Source of the DNA: Gammaproteobacteria bacterium
GTDB taxonomy: Bacteria; Pseudomonadota; Gammaproteobacteria; Xanthomonadales; SZUA-36
Reading direction: 5' to 3'
DNA: 64,000 nucleotides
Assembly (NCBI GenBank): GCA_030428105.1
Contig: JAUIBE010000006.1
Location: 85,287-149,286 of the forward strand
The translations under genes were made by a program, and so were the position numbers. How positions within the stretch are numbered: position 1 is the first letter of the stretch; each line of letters starts with the position of its first letter. This document shows, piece by piece, positions 47,554 to 55,555 of this stretch. The notes under the pieces were generated by a model. The model did no database searches. It had not been told where the DNA came from and was given only the letters and a program-made list of their open reading frames with translations.

Positions 47554-48447
47554 GTGAGCACACATCCAAAGATCCGAAAGGCCGTGTTTCCGGTCGCCGG
47601 GCTGGGTACCCGTTTTCTCCCCGCCACCAAGGTGGTGCCCAAAGAGTTGCTGCCGGTGGTGGACAAGCCGCTGATCCAGTACGCGGTGGAAGAGGCGCTG
47701 GCCGCCGGGGTCGATACCCTGGTGTTCGTCAGCAATCGCAACAAGCATGGGATTGCCGATCACTTCGACAAGGCGGTCGAGATCGAGCGTTCGCTGGACG
47801 AGAAAGGCAAGCACGATGTGCTGGCGCGTATTCGTGGAATCATTCCCGAGGGCGTTTCAACCGTGGTGGTCACCCAGGAAGAAGCCCTGGGCCTGGGCCA
47901 CGCGGTGTTGTGTGCGCGGCCGGTGGTTGGCGACGAGCCGTTTGCGGTGATGTTGCCCGACGACATGGTCATGGATCCGGGTCGCGGCGCGCTGCGCCAA
48001 CTGGTTGACCTGCATGCCGCCACCGGCGCCAGCGTGATCGGCGTGGAACCGGTTCCGCGGGAAAAAACCCGCCAGTACGGCGTGGTTGCCGTCGAGGACA
48101 ACCCGCAGGGTCACCAGCAAGTTACCGCGATTGTCGAAAAGCCCGAACCCGAAGACGCGCCGTCCAACCTTGGCGTGGTTGGTCGTTACCTGCTTTCCGG
48201 GCGGATTTTCGAATTGCTCGAAGACACCCGCGCTGGCGTTGGCGGAGAAATCCAGCTCACCGACGCCATTGCGGCCCTGATGGAAGAATCCGAGGTGCTG
48301 GCTTGCCAATTCGAGGGCCGGCGCTATGACTGCGGTTCTCCGATGGGCTTCCTCGAGGCCACCATCGACTACGCGCTCGCGCGCGGCGAACTGCGCGAAG
48401 ACCTGCTCGAATTCATGGCCTCGCGGGCGACAGGCTCCGCCGGGTAG
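47554..48447 (+). CDS. galU: UTP--glucose-1-phosphate uridylyltransferase
   Basis: Makes UDP-glucose for LPS and exopolysaccharide. It has 297 residues with the nucleotidyl-transfer motif VAGLGTRFLPATKVVPKELLPV and central VMLPDDMVMD. GTG 47554 is the start. Downstream EKPEPEDAPSNLGVVGRYLL is the conserved C-lobe. Follows the dehydratase by 31 bases. Confidence 0.96.
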   Translation: MSTHPKIRKAVFPVAGLGTRFLPATKVVPKELLPVVDKPLIQYAVEEALAAGVDTLVFVSNRNKHGIADHFDKAVEIERSLDEKGKHDVLARIRGIIPEGVSTVVVTQEEALGLGHAVLCARPVVGDEPFAVMLPDDMVMDPGRGALRQLVDLHAATGASVIGVEPVPREKTRQYGVVAVEDNPQGHQQVTAIVEKPEPEDAPSNLGVVGRYLLSGRIFELLEDTRAGVGGEIQLTDAIAALMEESEVLACQFEGRRYDCGSPMGFLEATIDYALARGELREDLLEFMASRATGSAG

Positions 48448-48452
48448 TCCGC

Positions 48453-49490
48453 ATGGCGCGCGTCCGCCCGGAAGCAGACTGGCCTTCGGGTCGCATCGAA
48501 CGCATTGCCTTTCGTTCCAATGTCCTGCAGGGCAACCCCTGGGACGACCCGGTAGAACGCGACCTGTGTGTTTACCTACCACACGGTTATTCCGAGGGTG
48601 GCGCGCCGCTGGCCGCACTGTGGGACCTTGCAGCCTTTACCAATGCCGGGCCCGGTCACCTCAACTGGAACAACCATGGTGAAAACCTTGCGCAGCGGCT
48701 CGACCGGCTGATCGGCCAGCAACTGATGCCACCGGCGGTGGTCGCGCTGCCGGACTGTTACACCTCGCTGGGGGGTAATCAGTACGTCAATTCAAGCGCC
48801 GTTGGGCGCTACGCCGACTACCTGGTTGAAGAACTGGTTCCCTTGCTTTCGCAGCGATTCAACGTGCGGCCAGACCGCGGTGGGCGGGCCATGTTCGGCA
48901 AGTCATCGGGCGGCTACGGCGCGCTTTACCTGGCCATGCATTACCCGGAAACCTGGGGCGCGGCCGCCAGCCACGCCGGCGATGCCGGCTTTGAGTGGCT
49001 GTTCCTGCCGGAGTTTCCCCAGGCCTGCGCCGTGCTGAACGAATACGGCGGCGATGTCACCGCCTTCCTTGAAGGCTTTTGGCGAAAGAACCGCCTGGCC
49101 GGTCGAGATTTCGCCGCCATGATGGTAGTGGCCATGGCCGCCAGCTACGACCCGGTTGAGCAGCCACCGGGGGTTCGCCTGCCGTTCGACCTGCAAACCA
49201 TGGAACTGGACCAGGAAGCCTGGAACAACTGGCTGCGCTTCGACCCGGTGGTGATGATCGACCAACCTGCCTGCCAGCAGGCTTTACGCAGCCTGAAAGG
49301 CCTGTACATCGACGTGGGCTGGCGCGACCAGTACAACATCCACTTTGGCAACCGGCGGCTGCACCGCAAACTCCAGGCTTTGGACATCGATTGCCACTAC
49401 GAAGAGTTTGACGGCACCCACTCGGGCATCGACTGGCGCCTGGATCACTCGCTGCCCTGGTTGATGAACCGCCTGGCTGCCGACACTTGA
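48453..49490 (+). CDS. Alpha/beta-hydrolase esterase, EsterD-type
   Basis: A 345-residue predicted serine esterase without signal peptide. RDLCVYLPHGYSEGG at the start and MFGKSSGGYGALYLAMHYPE around Ser151 (GxSxG) match the esterase D-like alpha/beta hydrolases, and the C-terminal FDGTHSGIDWRLDHSLPW holds the probable catalytic His. It lies five bases after galU, so it is in the same operon. The natural substrate is not known. Confidence 0.85.
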   Translation: MARVRPEADWPSGRIERIAFRSNVLQGNPWDDPVERDLCVYLPHGYSEGGAPLAALWDLAAFTNAGPGHLNWNNHGENLAQRLDRLIGQQLMPPAVVALPDCYTSLGGNQYVNSSAVGRYADYLVEELVPLLSQRFNVRPDRGGRAMFGKSSGGYGALYLAMHYPETWGAAASHAGDAGFEWLFLPEFPQACAVLNEYGGDVTAFLEGFWRKNRLAGRDFAAMMVVAMAASYDPVEQPPGVRLPFDLQTMELDQEAWNNWLRFDPVVMIDQPACQQALRSLKGLYIDVGWRDQYNIHFGNRRLHRKLQALDIDCHYEEFDGTHSGIDWRLDHSLPWLMNRLAADT

Positions 49491-49520
49491 ATTTGCCGCT
49501 TTCACCAGCACCTTGGTTGC

Positions 49521-50132
49521 ATGATTGGTATTTCTGAGAACGCCCAGCGCTATTTCCGCCACCTGATTTCACAGCAGGACGAGGAAGGCCTGGGCCTGCG
49601 CATCAGCGTCAGCCACCCGGGCACCCCCAGTGCGGCCTGCGACCTGCAGTTTTGCCCCCAGGGCATGCACAGTGGTCGCGATCACAAGCTGTCGTTGGAA
49701 GGATTCGATTTCTTCATCGACGCCGAAAGCGTCGCCTGGCTGAACGATGCCGAGATTGATTTCGACGAGGACGCCACCGGCGGCCAACTGAGCATCCGAG
49801 CGCCCGGCATCAAGGGCCACGCCCCCGATGATGATGCGCCGCTGGCGGATCGGGTTCAGTGGGTGCTGGACTCGGAAATCAACCCAATGCTCGCTTCGCA
49901 TGGCGGGCGGGTCGCGCTGGTTGAGATCACCGAGCAGTCCGACGTGGTGTTGCAGTTCGGTGGTGGTTGCCAGGGTTGCGGCATGGCGGACGTTACCCTC
50001 AAACAGGGTATCAACAAGACCCTGACCGAGCGCCTTCCTGAAATTCGCGGGGTGCTGGACGCCACCGACCACGAGCACGGTGAAAATCCGTACTACGCAC
50101 CGGAAGAGCGGGGCGGTTCCTCAGCCGTGTAA
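49521..50132 (+). CDS. nfuA: Fe-S biogenesis protein NfuA
   Basis: Carries a 4Fe-4S cluster to target apoproteins under iron or oxidative stress. It has 203 residues: an N-terminal degenerate A-type domain (about 1-95) and a C-terminal Nfu domain with the cluster motif GGGCQGCGMADVTLKQG (CxxC near 150). It is convergent with the cytochrome pair. Confidence 0.95.
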   Translation: MIGISENAQRYFRHLISQQDEEGLGLRISVSHPGTPSAACDLQFCPQGMHSGRDHKLSLEGFDFFIDAESVAWLNDAEIDFDEDATGGQLSIRAPGIKGHAPDDDAPLADRVQWVLDSEINPMLASHGGRVALVEITEQSDVVLQFGGGCQGCGMADVTLKQGINKTLTERLPEIRGVLDATDHEHGENPYYAPEERGGSSAV

Positions 50133-50172
50133 GCGCGGGATCGCAGGCGCGGCCTTCAGACCGCGACCGGCG

Positions 50173-50520
50173 TTACTTGATTGACAGGTCCTTCAGACCA
50201 TCCTGGTTGGCGTACCACGCCGCCAGGTCTTCGATGTCCTGGTTGCTCAGGCTGCCGGCAAAACCCTTCATGATGGCGTTATCGCGCGCACCCGAACGGT
50301 AATCACTCAGCGCCTTGACCAGGTAACTCTCGTGCTGGCCAGCGAGGTTGGGGTAGCTGGGGTCAACGCTTTCGCCGGTGGCGCCATGGCATGCCTCGCA
50401 AACCTGCGCTTTTTCCTTGCCCGACTGCGGGTCACCCGCGGCCTGCAACTCGGCAGGTAACAAGCCGGCCAGTGCAATGGCCAGGGCGGTGCCGGCGAAT
50501 ATGGATGTTTGGCGAATCAT
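50173..50520 (-). CDS. Small periplasmic cytochrome c (second of a tandem pair)
   Basis: Class I c-type cytochrome, 115 residues from ATG 50520. Signal peptide (1-28, ending LQAA), heme site Cys41-x-x-Cys44-His45 (CEACH) and an axial-ligand region AIMKGFAGSLSNQDIEDLAAW. The frame stays open further upstream, but this Met matches the signal peptide and the ATGA overlap with the preceding gene (50517-50520). Probably a soluble electron carrier. Confidence 0.92.
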   Translation of the reverse strand: MIRQTSIFAGTALAIALAGLLPAELQAAGDPQSGKEKAQVCEACHGATGESVDPSYPNLAGQHESYLVKALSDYRSGARDNAIMKGFAGSLSNQDIEDLAAWYANQDGLKDLSIK

Positions 50521-50849
50521 TGGCTTGCCTCTCCCTTGCCCAGTGCTGCGAAGTAGGCCGCGACATCCTCGATGTCCTGGTCCGACAGGGCTTTGGCCTG
50601 CAATTCCATGGTGGCGTGATCGCGTACCCCGTCGCGGTATGCCTTGAGGGCAATCACGAGGTACTCGTAATTCTGGCCGCCAATCTTCGGCACCTTGTAG
50701 GTGGGGTAGATGTTGTTGTAACCCGGGATGCCGTGGCAGCCGGTACAGGTATAGGCCTTGGTCTCGCCGGCAACGGGATCGCCCGCGGCAATCGCCGAAA
50801 TGGGGAACAAGGTCACGAGAATCAGTAAGGTGCTGAGTAGTCTGGGCAT
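50517..50849 (-). CDS. Small periplasmic cytochrome c (first of a tandem pair)
   Basis: Class I c-type cytochrome, 110 residues: signal peptide (1-22, ending AIAAG), heme site Cys35-x-x-Cys38-His39 (CTGCH), and ATMELQAKALSDQDIEDVAAYFAAL near the end with the Met ligand. It is recognisably related to its neighbour (NQDIEDLA / DQDIEDVA), so the two look like a tandem duplication. A promoter lies 31 bases upstream. Confidence 0.92.
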   Translation of the reverse strand: MPRLLSTLLILVTLFPISAIAAGDPVAGETKAYTCTGCHGIPGYNNIYPTYKVPKIGGQNYEYLVIALKAYRDGVRDHATMELQAKALSDQDIEDVAAYFAALGKGEASQ

Positions 50850-50879
50850 CGGGTTGGGGTATCAATTCAGGGCGAAGCG

Positions 50880-50908
50880 ATTATACCGTTCATCCCCGCG
50901 CAGGCCAA
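50880..50908 (-). promoter_or_regulatory. Sigma-70 promoter of the cytochrome c pair
   Basis: On the minus strand TTGGCC (50908-50903) and a perfect TATAAT (50885-50880) are exactly 17 bases apart. The distance to the ATG at 50849 is about 30 bases, leaving a normal leader. Confidence 0.65.
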
Positions 50909-50987
50909 CGCGCAAGGTGCGTCCGTGGCGCATTTTCCTGCGAATTGTGCGCCATGGGCGGGTCCAATCCGCTAGAATCGGCGCATC

Positions 50988-51314
50988 ATGAAAAAGAAAC
51001 CACTGGATATCCTGATTGCGCTGGTAGTGGCCTACCTGTTTCTCGGCTTTGGGATTGTGACCGTGCAAACCCTCAGTGGCGCGAAGTGCGGCCCCATCAA
51101 GCTGGGCGGCGATTATGTCTACACCGTCAACGTGGATGCGCCCCGGTTCTGGATCATGCGCGCCCTGCAGTGGGCACCGGTGGCCTGGGGCAACGTGGTG
51201 GACGGCGATGTGTCGGTCGCAGACCACCTCATCCCCAAGGAATGCCTGTTCGTGCCGGACAACAAAACGCCGCAGGAAGTGGCCGAAGAGGAAGCCAAGA
51301 AAATTCTTCGCTGA
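50988..51314 (+). CDS. Uncharacterised small membrane-anchored protein
   Basis: A 108-residue product: basic start (MKKKPLD), one span (about 8-28, ILIALVVAYLFLGFGIVTV), then a polar domain with two Cys (GAKCGPIKLGG; IPKECLFVPD) and a helical tail. I do not recognise the family. TAGAAT at 50973-50978 lies nine bases before the ATG and there is no Shine-Dalgarno, so the transcript may be nearly leaderless. It converges with dnaE2. Confidence 0.7.
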   Translation: MKKKPLDILIALVVAYLFLGFGIVTVQTLSGAKCGPIKLGGDYVYTVNVDAPRFWIMRALQWAPVAWGNVVDGDVSVADHLIPKECLFVPDNKTPQEVAEEEAKKILR

Positions 51315-51326
51315 GCGCCTGCGCGG

Positions 51327-54300
51327 CTAGCGAAAATCCCTCGAGCGGCTGTCGAGGCCGTTCGCCAGTTCACTGAAGTCATGCACCCGGTTGGCGATCA
51401 GGTGGTGCACCGCGCCATCGGTTTCCAATACACCGTCCACTGCCAGTACCGAAGCGCCCACCACCTCGGCCCGCTGTTTCTCCCACAAGCGCGGCCAGAT
51501 GACCACGTTGACCGTTCCGGTTTCATCTTCCAGGGTCAGGAAAATCGTGCCGCTGGCGGTCATGGGCCGCTGGCGCATGGTCACCAGTCCGCAGGCGCGC
51601 AGGAAGGTTCCATGGGGCCGGCCGTGTAATTCGCGCGCGGTGATGGCGCGTCGCCGTCGCAGCACCGAGCGAATCAGCGAGATCGGGTGGCGCTGCAGGC
51701 TCAGCCCGGTGGTGGCGTAGTCGCTGCGAATGTCCTCGGCTTCACTGGGTGGGCGGATGGAGTAGGGGTCAGAGTAAAGGGACAGAGTACGCCACTCTGT
51801 CCCTTTACTCTGACCCCATAGCGGGGCGGGTTTTTCCGCGGCCGCCACTTCCCAGCGCGCCCGGTGGCGGTGCCCGGCAATACCGCGCAGGGCGGCGGCG
51901 TCCGCCAGCCTGGCCAGGTGCCCGCGGTTCAGGTCGGCGCGTGCGACCAGGTCGTCGGTGCTGCTGAATACGCGCGCTTCGCGGGCCGCCACGATACGCC
52001 TTCCTGCGTTTTCGGCCAGCCCCTTGATCATGCGCAGGCCAAGTCGTAACTTGCCGCTCTCAAGGCTGCTGTCCCAGTCGCTGTAACGCACATCCACAGG
52101 CAGCACCCGCACCCCATGGCGCTGCACGTCCTGCACCAACTGGGCCGGCTGGTAGAAACCCATCGGCTGCGAATTGAGCAGGGCGCAGGTAAAGGCGGCA
52201 GGGTGGTGGCGCTTGAGCCAACACGATACGTACACCAGCAGGGCAAAGCTGGCCGCGTGGGATTCCGGGAAGCCGTATTCACCAAAGCCGCGTATCTGCT
52301 GGAACACCTGCTCGGCGAAGTGCTCGCTGTAACCGCGCTCCAGCATGCCGTTAACCAGCCGCTGGTGCATGTGCTCCATGCCGCCACGGCGCGCCCAGGC
52401 GGCCATCGAGCGGCGTAGCTGGTCGGCTTCCGAGCCGCTGAAGCCGGCGGCCACCATGGCAATCTGCATCACCTGCTCCTGGAAAATGGGTACGCCCAGG
52501 GTGCGCTCCAGCACCTGGCGCAAGGCCTCGGAGGGGTACTCCACCTGCTCCTCGCCGCGCCGGCGCTGCAGGTAGGGGTGCACCATGTCGCCCTGGATTG
52601 GTCCAGGGCGGACGATGGCCACCTCGATTACCAGGTCGTAGAAGCAAGCCGGCCGCAGGCGCGGCAGCATGGCCATCTGCGCGCGCGACTCAATCTGGAA
52701 CACGCCGATGGTGTCGGCCTGCTGGATCATGGCATAAGTCTCCGGATCTTCGGGCGGGATGTCCGCAAGAGACATGGGAGACATGGGGTCAGAGTAAAGG
52801 GACAGAGTGGCGCACTCTGTCCCTTTACTCTGACCCCTTATCAGGTCGAGGCAGCGGTGGATGGCGGTGAGCATGCCCAGCGCCAGGCAGTCGACTTTCA
52901 GCAGCCCGAGGGTCTCGAGGTCTTCCTTGTCCCACTGGATCACGGTGCGCTCGGCCATGGCGGCGTTCTCCACCGGCACCAGGGTGGCCAGCGGCGCCTC
53001 GGAAATGACGAAGCCGCCGACATGCTGCGACAGGTGGCGCGGAAAGCCGACAATGGTCTGCACCAGGTGGATCAACTGGCGGACCTTCAGGTTGTCGGCC
53101 TCGAAGCCCTGCTGCTGGATGCGTTTGGCGAAACCCTCCGGGTCGTCCCACCAGGCGGTGTTGCGCGCCATCTGGTCCACCTGGGCGAGTGAGAAGCCCA
53201 GCGCCTTGCCAACATCGCGAATCGCGCTGCGCGGGCGATAGGTAATCACCGTGGCGGCCAGGGCGGCGCGTTTGCGGCCGTACTTGCGATAAATGTACTG
53301 GATCACCTCCTCGCGCCGTTCGTGCTCGAAATCGACATCGATATCGGGTGGTTCGTCGCGCTCACGGGAGATGAACCGCTCGAACAGCATGTTCATGCGC
53401 GCCGGGTCCACCTCGGTGATGCCCAGGCAAAAGCACACCGCGGAATTGGCCGCCGAACCACGCCCCTGGCACAGGATGCCCTGGCTGCGGGCGAACTGGA
53501 CGATGTCGTAGACGGTGAGGAAGTAGGCCTCGTAGTTCATCTCCGAGATCAGTTCCAGTTCCTTCTCGATCTGCTCGCGAAGAGCCGGGGTGATGGGCTT
53601 GTTTGCCCAGCGTTGCCGGATGCCGGCCTCGGTAAGTTGGCGCAGGTGTTCGGCCGGGGTCATGCCCTCGGGCACCACCTCGCGCGGGTAGCGGTAGCGC
53701 AACTGGTCGAGGCGAAAGCGGCAGCGCTGGGCAATTTCCACGCTGCGCTGCATCAGTTCGGCGCCAAACAGGTCCTGGAGGCGCTGGCGGCTGCGCAGGT
53801 GGCGCTCGCCGGAGGGCAGGGCGCGGTAGCCCAGGGTGGCGACTGAACAGCCGTGGCGCACCGCGGCAAGCACATCGTGCAGCATGCGCCGGGAGCGCAT
53901 GTGCATTTGCACATCGCCGCAGGCCACCGCGGGCAGCGAGGCAATGGCGGCCATGTGGAGCAGGCGAGCCAGCCGGGCGTGGTCGTCGGGGCCGCAATGC
54001 AGGCTGACCGCCAGCCAGCAGCGGTCGGCAAAGTGCGCCGCCAGCCAGTGGGCGGTTAACAAGGTTGGGGCCGTGGGGTCGCAGTCTTCCGAGGCCGGCA
54101 GCCACAGCGCCAGGCAATGGTCCAGGCCGTTTTCGAACGCTTCATTGGGCAGGGCATACTCGCCCTTGGGCGCCTTGCGCCGTCCACGGGTGACCAGGGT
54201 GCAGATCTGGGTGTAGCCCTGCTGGTCCTCGGGCAACAACACCAGCCGGGAGCCATCTTCCAGGCGAAACCGGCTGGCGGGTATCAGCGCGATGGGCTGG

Positions 54301-54488
54301 CCACGCTGGGCGCAGCGCTGGGCTTCTTCGAACGCACGCACCACCCCGGCCAGGCTGCACTCATCGCAAATGGCAATGGCGCGGTAACCCAGGTCGGCGG
54401 CGCGCGCGACCAGTTCCTGGGGGTGGGAGGCGCCTTCCAGGAAGGAAAAGTTGCTGGCGCAGACCAGTTCGGCGTATTCGGCAGACAT
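51327..54488 (-). CDS. dnaE2: Error-prone DNA polymerase DnaE2 with two in-frame palindrome insertions
   Basis: Translesion polymerase of the DnaE2/ImuC type, SOS-induced in bacteria that have it. From ATG 54488 it has 1053 residues: PHP domain (about 1-240), then the Pol III alpha-type palm with PPDIDVDFEHERR near 380, QTVGFPRHLSQHVGG, TIGVFQIESRAQM and PGPIQGDMVHPY, and a C-terminal OB fold (GTIFLTLEDETGTVNVVIWP). Two segments at about 551-568 and 891-908 read GQSKGTE-xx-TLSLYSDP. They are encoded by palindromes at 52785-52837 and 51765-51817 and are not part of the family. The start abuts a LexA-like box (54490-54505). imuA and imuB, the usual partners, are absent next to it. Confidence 0.93.
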   Translation of the reverse strand: MSAEYAELVCASNFSFLEGASHPQELVARAADLGYRAIAICDECSLAGVVRAFEEAQRCAQRGQPIALIPASRFRLEDGSRLVLLPEDQQGYTQICTLVTRGRRKAPKGEYALPNEAFENGLDHCLALWLPASEDCDPTAPTLLTAHWLAAHFADRCWLAVSLHCGPDDHARLARLLHMAAIASLPAVACGDVQMHMRSRRMLHDVLAAVRHGCSVATLGYRALPSGERHLRSRQRLQDLFGAELMQRSVEIAQRCRFRLDQLRYRYPREVVPEGMTPAEHLRQLTEAGIRQRWANKPITPALREQIEKELELISEMNYEAYFLTVYDIVQFARSQGILCQGRGSAANSAVCFCLGITEVDPARMNMLFERFISRERDEPPDIDVDFEHERREEVIQYIYRKYGRKRAALAATVITYRPRSAIRDVGKALGFSLAQVDQMARNTAWWDDPEGFAKRIQQQGFEADNLKVRQLIHLVQTIVGFPRHLSQHVGGFVISEAPLATLVPVENAAMAERTVIQWDKEDLETLGLLKVDCLALGMLTAIHRCLDLIRGQSKGTECATLSLYSDPMSPMSLADIPPEDPETYAMIQQADTIGVFQIESRAQMAMLPRLRPACFYDLVIEVAIVRPGPIQGDMVHPYLQRRRGEEQVEYPSEALRQVLERTLGVPIFQEQVMQIAMVAAGFSGSEADQLRRSMAAWARRGGMEHMHQRLVNGMLERGYSEHFAEQVFQQIRGFGEYGFPESHAASFALLVYVSCWLKRHHPAAFTCALLNSQPMGFYQPAQLVQDVQRHGVRVLPVDVRYSDWDSSLESGKLRLGLRMIKGLAENAGRRIVAAREARVFSSTDDLVARADLNRGHLARLADAAALRGIAGHRHRARWEVAAAEKPAPLWGQSKGTEWRTLSLYSDPYSIRPPSEAEDIRSDYATTGLSLQRHPISLIRSVLRRRRAITARELHGRPHGTFLRACGLVTMRQRPMTASGTIFLTLEDETGTVNVVIWPRLWEKQRAEVVGASVLAVDGVLETDGAVHHLIANRVHDFSELANGLDSRSRDFR
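51765..51817. repeat. 53-bp palindromic element A inside dnaE2
   Basis: A perfect 24-bp inverted repeat has arms at 51765-51788 and 51794-51817 (outer end GGGGTCAGAGTAAAGG) and a five-base loop ACGCC. Read on the dnaE2 strand it is open and encodes GQSKGTEWRTLSLYSDP. It lies in a variable region near residue 900, before a conserved DYATTGLSLQRHP. Confidence 0.95.
52785..52837. repeat. 53-bp palindromic element B inside dnaE2
   Basis: The arms at 52785-52808 and 52814-52837 are identical to element A. The loop is GGCGC. The loop of A on its other strand is GGCGT, so A and B are the same element in opposite orientations. It encodes GQSKGTECATLSLYSDP in dnaE2, between CLDLIR and LADIPPEDPETYAM, where other DnaE2 proteins have a short variable loop. 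Confidence 0.95.
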
Positions 54489-54489
54489 G

Positions 54490-54505
54490 CTGTAAATATA
54501 TATAG
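54490..54505. promoter_or_regulatory. LexA-like SOS box at the dnaE2 start
   Basis: CTGT-N8-ATAG on the plus strand (CTAT-N8-ACAG on the coding strand) differs by one base from the CTGT-N8-ACAG consensus, and the eight-base spacer is all A/T. It ends one base before the dnaE2 start codon and overlaps a TATATT that fits a -10 element. LexA bound here would block dnaE2 initiation. Confidence 0.55.
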
Positions 54506-54610
54506 TATTCGAAAATCCCGATACCCCGAACCCATCGCCGAACCCGCCGCCGCGATTGTTGTCTGCTACTTTGTGCAATTTTTCACCAGCCAATCCGGTC
54601 CGTACTCGCC

Positions 54611-55549
54611 ATGAAACAGCCGAATCGAATCAAATCCTGGGAAATCACCAGCGAAAGCAACTTCATCAACCGCCGCGCCTTCCTGGCGTCGGCCGGGCTG
54701 GCCGCTGCGGGCGCCACGCTGCTGCCTGCCACCGGCAACGCCGCCGTGCGCGAACTGGAGACGGTTCCAGGCCCGTACAGCACCGACGAGGAACCCAATT
54801 CCTGGGAAGACGTCACCACCTACAACAACTTCTACGAGTTTGGCACCGGCAAGGAAGACCCGTACCGCTACGCGCAGGACTTCGTCACCGAGCCGTGGAC
54901 GGTTCGCATCGAAGGCGAGTGCGAAAAGCCTGGCGACTATGCCTTTGAAGACTTGGTGGCGCCCCACGCCCTGGAAGACCGGGTTTATCGCCACCGCTGC
55001 GTGGAAGCGTGGTCGATGGTGGTGCCATGGGTGGGCATTCCCCTGGGTGATCTGCTCAAGCGCTTTGAGCCCAACTCGGATGCGAAGTATGTGCGTTTCG
55101 AGACCCTCTACGACCCGCGCCGCATGCCTGGCCAACGGCGCGCGGTGCTCGACTGGCCTTATGTCGAGGGCCTGACCATCGAGGAAGCCATGCACCCGCT
55201 TACCCTGATGACGGTCGGGGTGTACGGCAAATCCCTGCCCAACCAGAACGGCGCGCCGCTGCGCCTGGTGATTCCGTGGAAGTACGGCTTCAAGGGCATC
55301 AAGTCGATCGTCAAGATTGAGTTCACAAAGCGCCAGCCGCGCAATAGCTGGAATGTATCAGCGCCGCACGAGTACGGTTTCTACGCCAACGTGAACCCGG
55401 AGGTGGACCATCCGCGCTGGAGCCAGGCCCGCGAGCGCCGCATTGGCGCCGGCCTGTTCGCGGAAAAACAGCCCACCCTGATGTTCAACGGCTATGCTGA
55501 GGAAGTGGCCAGTCTTTATTCCGGCCTCGACCTGCGCAAAAACTACTAG
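54611..55549 (+). CDS. msrP: MsrP periplasmic methionine-sulfoxide reductase catalytic subunit
   Basis: Molybdenum-cofactor enzyme (YedY) that repairs oxidised methionine in periplasmic proteins. It has 312 residues, a Tat signal ([11 protein letters not shown], Arg21-Arg22), and Cys130 in [11 protein letters not shown] as the Mo ligand. [16 protein letters not shown] and [16 protein letters not shown] are family blocks. It leads a plus-strand unit with msrQ, divergent from dnaE2. Confidence 0.95.
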   Translation: MKQPNRIKSWEITSESNFINRRAFLASAGLAAAGATLLPATGNAAVRELETVPGPYSTDEEPNSWEDVTTYNNFYEFGTGKEDPYRYAQDFVTEPWTVRIEGECEKPGDYAFEDLVAPHALEDRVYRHRCVEAWSMVVPWVGIPLGDLLKRFEPNSDAKYVRFETLYDPRRMPGQRRAVLDWPYVEGLTIEEAMHPLTLMTVGVYGKSLPNQNGAPLRLVIPWKYGFKGIKSIVKIEFTKRQPRNSWNVSAPHEYGFYANVNPEVDHPRWSQARERRIGAGLFAEKQPTLMFNGYAEEVASLYSGLDLRKNY

Positions 55550-55555
55550 CCCGCC

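Noticed and set aside
51765..52837. Palindromes considered as a CRISPR array
   Set aside because: Only two copies, 1 kb apart, within a coding gene, no regular spacers and no cas genes.
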